Translations under genes and position numbers: made by a program
Notes under the pieces: model-generated
Seen by the model: only the letters and a program-made list of their open reading frames with translations
Told to the model about the DNA's origin: nothing
Databases searched by the model: none
In this document: positions 58,950 to 64,000 of the stretch, piece after piece
How positions within the stretch are numbered: position 1 is the stretch's first letter
Layout: each line of letters opens with the position of its first letter
NCBI RefSeq assembly: GCF_003610235.1
Contig: NZ_RAPR01000001.1
Coordinates: forward strand, 7,316,001 to 7,380,000
Length of the DNA stretch: 64,000 nucleotides
Origin: Catellatospora citrea
Lineage (GTDB): Bacteria; Actinomycetota; Actinomycetes; Mycobacteriales; Micromonosporaceae
Reading direction: 5' to 3'

Positions 58950-61109
58950 TCAGTTGAGGATGTCGCTGGAGGGCGGGTTGAAGTCGCGCACCGGCTTGTC
59001 CTTCAGGGCGAACTTCAGCGAGTTCGTCACCGCGTCCAGCGGCATGTTGTAGTTGCCGTCACCGGCGACGTTCTTCACGTAGTCGGGGTCGGCGATGAAG
59101 CTGGCCGCGGCCAGTTCGGGCGTGAAGCCGACGAACCAGGCGGCCCGGGTGTCGTCGGTGGTACCCGTCTTGCCGGCGATCGGGCGCTCCATCATGGCGT
59201 ACACCCGGGAACCGGTGGACCAGTCGCCACAGCTGCCGCGGGCGGCCTTGTACCCGGTGACGCAGCGCGCGGCGTCGGTCGCGGCGCGGGCCACGTCCTG
59301 GCTGAACGCGCGGTGGCACTGCGGGGCGGCGGCCTCGACCTGCTTGCCGTCCACGGTCGTGGTGAGTTCCTGGCCCTGCGGCGTCTTGATGGACAGCACC
59401 GGGCTGGGCTTGCAGTACATGCCCTCGGCAGCGACGGTCGCGTACGCGTTGGCCATCTCCAGCGGCGTGGTGTCGGCGACGCCGAGCGTGAACGCGCCCC
59501 ACTTGTCGGCGTGCTTGGGCGAGGCGTGCAGCCGGTCCACGTCGGTGTGCCAGACCAGGCCCATCTTCTCGGCCATGCGGACCGCCTTGTCCGAGCCCAC
59601 GGCCTGCTCCAACTGCACGAAGTAGGTGTTCACGGACTTGCCGAAGCCGGAGTACATGTTGTGCTTGCCGGTCATGCTGCCGCTGGCGTTCGACGGGCAC
59701 CAGCGGTTGCCGCAGGCGGCCGGCCCGCCCGGCTCGACCACGTAGATCGAGGTGTAGCGGTGCGGGGCGTAGAACGACTTGGACATCTTCATGCCCGCGT
59801 CCAGCGCGGCGACCATGGTGAACATCTTGAACGTCGAACCGGCCTGGTAACCCGGGATGTCACCGCCGCCCAGCAGCGGCGCGACCGTGTTCGGGTAGCT
59901 GCCCTTGACGTTGAAGGACCGCTTGATCGGGTCGGAGTTCGGGCCGTTCTTGCTCTGGTCCATCGAGTAGACCCGGTTCACGGTCATGCTGAGCACGCGG
60001 CCGGTGCCGGGCTGGACCATCACGTTGCCGTACGCCAGCCGCATGTCGGTCTTGGACCGGCTCAGCAGGTCCTTCATCCCGAACTCCTGCAGCTTCGGGT
60101 CGAGGCTGGTCACCACCTTGTAGCCGCCGGTGCGCAGCTTGTCCAGGCGGGCCACCGGGTTGGGGCCGAACGCGGGCTGCTGCATCCACCAGTTCTTGAA
60201 GAAGTCGCAGAAGAAGCCCCAGTCGCGGTTGGCCGCGGGCACCGACCCGCAGTCGCGGGGCGGGCTGCTGAGCTTCAGCTTGATCGGCTCGGCGGCCGCC
60301 CTGTTGGCCTGGTCCGCGGTGATGAAGTGGAGTTCGGCCATCCGGCGGATCACGTAGTTGCGCCGGTCCAGGGCCGGGCCGGTCTGGTTGGCCGGGTCGA
60401 ACGACGACGGCGCCTTGACCAGGCCGGCCAGCGTGGCGGCCTCGACCAGGGTCAGGTCCTTGGGCTCCTTGGAGAAGAAGATCTGGGAGGCGGCGTAGAT
60501 CCCGTACGCCCGGTGGCCGAAGTAGGCCATGTTGAGGTAGCCCTCCATGATCTGATCCTTGGTCCACTGGCCTTCCAGCTTGATCGCCAGGCGGATCTCG
60601 GTCAGCTTGCGCTGCGGGGTCTGCTCGGTCGCCGCGACCGCCTCCTGGGCGGTGGTGGCGCTGTCGCGCAGCGCCATGCGCACGTACTGCATGGTCAGCG
60701 TGGAGGCGCCCTGGGAGACCTCGCCCTGCTGGCGGTTGGCCACGAAGGCGCGGGCGATGGACTGGAAGTCCACGCCCATGTGGGAGTAGAAGCGGGCGTC
60801 CTCGGCGGCGATCACGGCGTTGACGATGTTCGGGCTCAGCGATGCCAGCGGCACGAACTTGCGATGCTCGTCGTAGAACATCGTGATCAACGACTTGCCG
60901 TCGTTGGCGTAGACGTAGGTGGTCTGGCCGACCTGATGATCCTTGAGCTCGGTCGGCATGTTCTGCAGGATGGCCGCGCCCTTCATGGCTCCGATGCCCG
61001 CCGGTACGGCCAGCGGTAGCGAGGCGAGGGCAAGCACGACCCCACCCAGGACGCCGGCGCGGAGCATTCCGCTGTACCGGCCGAAAGCGCTGATTAACCG
61101 CTGCACCAT
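58950..61109 (-). CDS. Class A penicillin-binding protein
   Basis: The 719-aa protein has a short cytoplasmic N-terminus, one membrane helix at about 15-40, a GT51 glycosyltransferase domain (AAEDARFYSHMGVDFQSIAR, GASTLTMQYVRM) and a transpeptidase domain with the motifs STFK, SVN and KTGT. It polymerises and cross-links peptidoglycan at the outer face of the membrane. The ATG at 61109 is preferred to a GTG two codons earlier because of the TATATT box at leaderless spacing. Confidence 0.95.
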   Translation of the reverse strand: MVQRLISAFGRYSGMLRAGVLGGVVLALASLPLAVPAGIGAMKGAAILQNMPTELKDHQVGQTTYVYANDGKSLITMFYDEHRKFVPLASLSPNIVNAVIAAEDARFYSHMGVDFQSIARAFVANRQQGEVSQGASTLTMQYVRMALRDSATTAQEAVAATEQTPQRKLTEIRLAIKLEGQWTKDQIMEGYLNMAYFGHRAYGIYAASQIFFSKEPKDLTLVEAATLAGLVKAPSSFDPANQTGPALDRRNYVIRRMAELHFITADQANRAAAEPIKLKLSSPPRDCGSVPAANRDWGFFCDFFKNWWMQQPAFGPNPVARLDKLRTGGYKVVTSLDPKLQEFGMKDLLSRSKTDMRLAYGNVMVQPGTGRVLSMTVNRVYSMDQSKNGPNSDPIKRSFNVKGSYPNTVAPLLGGGDIPGYQAGSTFKMFTMVAALDAGMKMSKSFYAPHRYTSIYVVEPGGPAACGNRWCPSNASGSMTGKHNMYSGFGKSVNTYFVQLEQAVGSDKAVRMAEKMGLVWHTDVDRLHASPKHADKWGAFTLGVADTTPLEMANAYATVAAEGMYCKPSPVLSIKTPQGQELTTTVDGKQVEAAAPQCHRAFSQDVARAATDAARCVTGYKAARGSCGDWSTGSRVYAMMERPIAGKTGTTDDTRAAWFVGFTPELAAASFIADPDYVKNVAGDGNYNMPLDAVTNSLKFALKDKPVRDFNPPSSDILN

Positions 61110-61116
61110 AGCCACG

Positions 61117-61122
61117 AATATA
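61117..61122 (-). promoter_or_regulatory. Leaderless -10 box (TATATT)
   Basis: TATATT, read on the minus strand, ends seven bases before the ATG at 61109 of the PBP gene. It is close to consensus. Confidence 0.55.
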
Positions 61123-61193
61123 GGCAGCTCAGCATACCGAAGTGAGGAAGATTCACTAATGCTTATGCGGACCGGGTCCCGTGTGGAGAAAGC

Positions 61194-62048
61194 TCAGCCG
61201 CGATAGCAGTCCGTGGGCTGCCCCACCACGTCCACCGGCTGGTGGGCGTAGACGAGCCCGGCGTGCGGATCGTCGGGCCGGCCCACCGACGCCGTGGTGA
61301 TCACCAGCGTGTCCAGCCGCGGTCCGGCGAACGCACAGCTGGTCACCAGCGGCGTCGGCAGGGCGACCACCCGGTCCAGCCGGCCGTCCGGGGTGTAGCG
61401 GCGCACCGCGCCACCGGCCCACAGCGCCACCCACACCCCGCCCTCGGCGTCCACGCACATGCCGTCGGGATGGCCCTCGTCGACCCGGGCGAGCGTGCGC
61501 CGCGCCCCCGGCTGCCCGGTGCCCAGGTCGTAGTCGTAGGCGTCGACCCGGCCGGTCGGGGTGTCGATGTGGTACATCGTCGCGCCGTCGGGCGACCAGC
61601 CCAGCCCGTTGCTGATGGTCAGGCCGGTGAACACGGTGGTCAGCGCGGCCGCGCCCGGATCGAGGCGGTAGAGCGCGCCCGCGCCGGGGCGCTCGTCGTA
61701 GGCCATGGTGCCCAGCCACAGCCGCCCGGCCGGGTCGGCCTTGGCGTCGTTGGAGCGCAGCCCGTCGGTGTCGCCGGGGTAGCCGGGCAGCCGCTGCTCG
61801 CCGCCGCCGGGCAGCAGCCGCACCGGGCCTTCCGGCAGGCAGGCCACGAAGCCGCCGTCGCAGACCGGCACCGCCGCGCCGACGTGCGCCGAGGTGCTCA
61901 GCTCGCCGCACTCCGCGCCGTCCGCGGAGCGCCACAGCACCCGGCTGCCGAGGATGTCGACCCACCAGACGCGGCCGTCGCGGTGCGCGTACAGCGGTCC
62001 TTCACCCAGCTCACAGCGCCGGGAGTCGAAGACCTCCACGTCCGACAT
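61194..62048 (-). CDS. SMP-30/gluconolactonase-family protein
   Basis: The 284-aa protein is a six-bladed propeller of the SMP-30/LRE family: CELGEGPLY with the first metal-binding Glu, SNDAKADPAGRLWLGTM, SNGLGWSPDGATMYHIDT with the Asn ligand, and GHPDGMCVDAEGGVWVALW with the Asp ligand. Members hydrolyse lactones such as gluconolactone with a bound divalent metal. AGGAGGG precedes the ATG at 62048. No sugar-pathway genes adjoin it, so the substrate is unknown. Confidence 0.88.
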   Translation of the reverse strand: MSDVEVFDSRRCELGEGPLYAHRDGRVWWVDILGSRVLWRSADGAECGELSTSAHVGAAVPVCDGGFVACLPEGPVRLLPGGGEQRLPGYPGDTDGLRSNDAKADPAGRLWLGTMAYDERPGAGALYRLDPGAAALTTVFTGLTISNGLGWSPDGATMYHIDTPTGRVDAYDYDLGTGQPGARRTLARVDEGHPDGMCVDAEGGVWVALWAGGAVRRYTPDGRLDRVVALPTPLVTSCAFAGPRLDTLVITTASVGRPDDPHAGLVYAHQPVDVVGQPTDCYRG

Positions 62049-62129
62049 CGGGTCGACCCTCCTGCCGTCCGAGGCCCGCCGGCGCAGCCGACGGTCCTCA
62101 CGATCCACCATAGGGCCGCCGAGTGCCGG

Positions 62130-63905
62130 TCAGGCGGCTGTCGCCCACATCGCCAGATTCTGGAAACGCACCTGCCAGGGTGCCGTGCCCACCCGCTCCT
62201 CCGTCGAGACCCCGATGACGACCCGGCCCTCGGTGAACACGGTGTTGTCGACCGGGGCGGCGATCTCCCGGCCACCGATGAAGAAGCGGAACCTGGACTG
62301 CGCGCCGGACACGGCGACACGGGTCTTCCGGTTCAGCACCACCGGCCTGGTCAGCGGGATCTCCCGCAACGGCAGGCCGGCCTGCGGGTCGTCCTTGGCG
62401 TGCCGGAGCACGTAGGCGACGTTCTGGCAGACCCGCAGCTCGTAGCCGTACAACCCGCGCTTGCGGTACCAGAGCCCCGCGCAGGAACCCTCGGTCAGCA
62501 GCGTCACGTCGACCTCCAGCCGGAAGTCCTGCAGCGCGTCGGCGGGGCCGCCGCACTGGTAACTCCAGTCCTTCAAGGTGGTCGCGACGTAGGCGCCATC
62601 GGTGAAGAGGCAGGTGGCTCCGTTGGGATCGGTGTCGAGGTCTTCCCAGTAGAGCCCCTTCGCCAGCGGGTCCTTGAGATACGGCTGTGGCGCGGGGGAC
62701 CGGCTGGGCGAACGGGAGGGGGACGGGGATGGTGAGGCCGACGGCGACGGGGAGGCGCTAGGTGTCGGTGTCGGCGTCGGCGTGGGGGAGACGCTGGTGG
62801 ACACGCTCGGGGAGGGCGACGGCCCGGTGCCCGCGGCGAACCCGGCCGGCAGCGCGCCGGTCAGCAGGGCCACCGTGAGACCCCCCAGCAGCAGCGTGGT
62901 GGCGCCGAGCCCGGCGGCCGCCGGCTTGGCCCAGCGGGAGTCGCGCAACCGCGGCGCGGCGGCCTCCGGCTGCAGGTTGGTCGGATCGGCGTCGACCACC
63001 GCGAACCTGCTGCCCGCCTCGGCCGCGGCGGCCGCCTGCCGGGGCAGCTCGCCGGAGCTCAGCGCCCGGTCCGGCCCGCGCGTGAGCAGCCGGTCCAGCA
63101 GGTCGCGGGCGGTCGGCCGGTCGGCGGGGTCCTTGGCCAGGGCGGCCTCGACCAGCTCGCGCAGCGGCCCGGTCAGGCCGTCGAGGTCGGGTTCGGCGGT
63201 CATGATGCGCACCGCGACCGCGGGCATCGAGTCGGCGGCGAAGGTGATCCTGCCGGTGCCCGCGAAGGCGACCACCGCGCCCCAGGCGAACACGTCCGCC
63301 GCCGGGGTCAGCGCCTTGCGCGCCTTGGTGTCCAGCCGCTCCGGCGCCATGTACGCCACCGTGCCGATGAGCTGGTCGGTGCGGGTGTTGCCGGGCTGCC
63401 CCTCGACGGCGCGGGCGATGCCGAAGTCGATGACCTTCGGGGTGCCCGGCGCCAGCAGCACGTTGCTGGGCTTGAGGTCGCGGTGGATGACGCCCGCGCC
63501 GTGGATCGCGGTCAGCGCGGTGGCCACGCCGATGGCCAGGCCGTGCAGGTTGGCCGGGGTCAGCGGCCCGCGCTGCTGCACCACGCTGGACAGGCTGGGG
63601 CCGTCCACGTACTCGACCACCAGGTAGGGGGATTCGTGGTCGGGGTCGGCGTCGAGCACCTCGGCGGTGCAGAACGGCGGCACCTGCTTGGCCCGCTCCA
63701 CCTCGCTGCGGAAACGCTGCCGGAACTCGGGCTCCCCGGCCAGGTCGGTCCGGATGACCTTGACCGCGACGAGGCTGTCCTTCGGATCGCGGGCCAGGTA
63801 GACACTGCCCATGCCGCCCTCGCCCAGGCGTCCCAGGAGCGTATAGCCGCCCAGCTCACGTGGGTCCGTGGGCCGCAGCGGCCGCGAAGCGTCGGCGCCG
63901 ACCAT
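62130..63905 (-). CDS. Membrane Ser/Thr protein kinase with extracellular sensor domain
   Basis: The 591-aa protein has a Hanks-type kinase domain at 21-280 with the glycine loop GEGGMGSVY, Lys49, HRDLKPSN with catalytic Asp143, and DFG at 160-162. A helix at about 330-355 crosses the membrane. A Pro/Ser/Thr-rich stalk (about 365-410) leads to a beta-rich extracellular domain of about 180 residues (YWEDLDTDPNGATCLFTDGA, LWYRKRGLYGYELRVCQN) resembling a LamG/concanavalin jelly-roll that could bind a glycan. It should sense an outside signal and phosphorylate cytoplasmic targets. There are no PASTA repeats. Confidence 0.92.
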   Translation of the reverse strand: MVGADASRPLRPTDPRELGGYTLLGRLGEGGMGSVYLARDPKDSLVAVKVIRTDLAGEPEFRQRFRSEVERAKQVPPFCTAEVLDADPDHESPYLVVEYVDGPSLSSVVQQRGPLTPANLHGLAIGVATALTAIHGAGVIHRDLKPSNVLLAPGTPKVIDFGIARAVEGQPGNTRTDQLIGTVAYMAPERLDTKARKALTPAADVFAWGAVVAFAGTGRITFAADSMPAVAVRIMTAEPDLDGLTGPLRELVEAALAKDPADRPTARDLLDRLLTRGPDRALSSGELPRQAAAAAEAGSRFAVVDADPTNLQPEAAAPRLRDSRWAKPAAAGLGATTLLLGGLTVALLTGALPAGFAAGTGPSPSPSVSTSVSPTPTPTPTPSASPSPSASPSPSPSRSPSRSPAPQPYLKDPLAKGLYWEDLDTDPNGATCLFTDGAYVATTLKDWSYQCGGPADALQDFRLEVDVTLLTEGSCAGLWYRKRGLYGYELRVCQNVAYVLRHAKDDPQAGLPLREIPLTRPVVLNRKTRVAVSGAQSRFRFFIGGREIAAPVDNTVFTEGRVVIGVSTEERVGTAPWQVRFQNLAMWATAA

Positions 63906-63940
63906 GATGGACTCGATCTCCCGTTCTCGATGCCCGCCGA

Positions 63941-63965
63941 GGCCGCGGCTGCAAACGCCGCGGCC
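63941..63965. other. Short GC-rich hairpin upstream of kinase
   Basis: GGCCGCGG (63941-63948) and CCGCGGCC (63958-63965) form a perfect hairpin with nine loop bases, 36 bp before the kinase start. It may lie in the leader or end an upstream gene outside the window. Confidence 0.35.
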
Positions 63966-64000
63966 TTACGGACCGTCCCCGCTGAGTCACGCGACATCCT

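Noticed and set aside
62674..63627. 317-codon plus-strand Ser/Gly-rich frame over the kinase gene
   Set aside because: It is antisense to the Pro/Ser-rich stalk and kinase domain, where any frame tends to stay open.

Overview
This 64 kb window is very GC-rich, with strong G/C preference at third codon positions and many GTG (some TTG) starts. Its gene set (leaderless promoters, a SigB/F-type sigma factor, an extracytoplasmic Ser/Thr kinase, a mycothiol-type DinB enzyme, class F sortase) is that of an actinomycete. I suspect Micromonosporaceae, mainly from the dispersed intergenic repeats and overall style; that placement is an inference. No integrase, transposase, plasmid or phage gene and no CRISPR array is visible, so the window reads as chromosome.

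Layout. 1-6000: end of a GH15 glucoamylase-like gene, a secreted lipase, a large LuxR/AAA regulator, and an aminotransferase overlapping an Lrp-type regulator. 6027-7317: class F sortase with a likely surface-protein partner. 7389-14202: a tightly overlapping minus-strand operon of five genes (SDR with zinc ribbon, leucine-rich repeat protein, ankyrin protein, MoxR-type ATPase, VWA-like metalloprotein). 14228-15517: a tRNA-like gene with a poorly paired anticodon arm, a hairpin and a patatin-like phospholipase. 15871-28218: a plus-strand operon of five genes (DUF4132 protein, 1592-aa protein of unknown function, MoxR-type ATPase, DUF5682-VWA fusion, SWIM zinc-finger protein) that parallels the E. 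coli yehI/L/M/P/Q group. 28332-40745: sigma factor and mostly single metabolic, regulatory and secreted genes. 40883-43545: a two-gene polyamine operon (PLP decarboxylase plus homospermidine synthase). 43762-50647: secreted M28 peptidase, acyl-CoA genes and small membrane proteins. 50906-53659: secreted alpha-amylase with duplicated starch-binding domains. 53890-63905: metallopeptidase, NUDIX, asparaginase-like protein, M50 protease, class A PBP, SMP-30 protein and a Ser/Thr kinase.

The main accessory feature is 7389-28218: two different MoxR ATPase-VWA operons lie back to back around a patatin phospholipase and a tRNA-like gene. MoxR ATPases usually remodel protein complexes together with VWA proteins that bind metal through a MIDAS site. 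Here the partners are repeat scaffolds (LRR, ankyrin), zinc-binding modules (zinc ribbon, SWIM, HExxH) and large proteins of unknown function. This fits an NTP-dependent complex-assembly, stress or conflict system, but nothing in the sequence proves a defence role.

Two genome-wide signatures stand out. One is an intergenic element built from pairs of a GAAGG-GCA-CCTTC motif, present seven times. The other is a leaderless promoter layout, a TANNNT-like box 6-8 bases before the start codon, seen at about a dozen genes.
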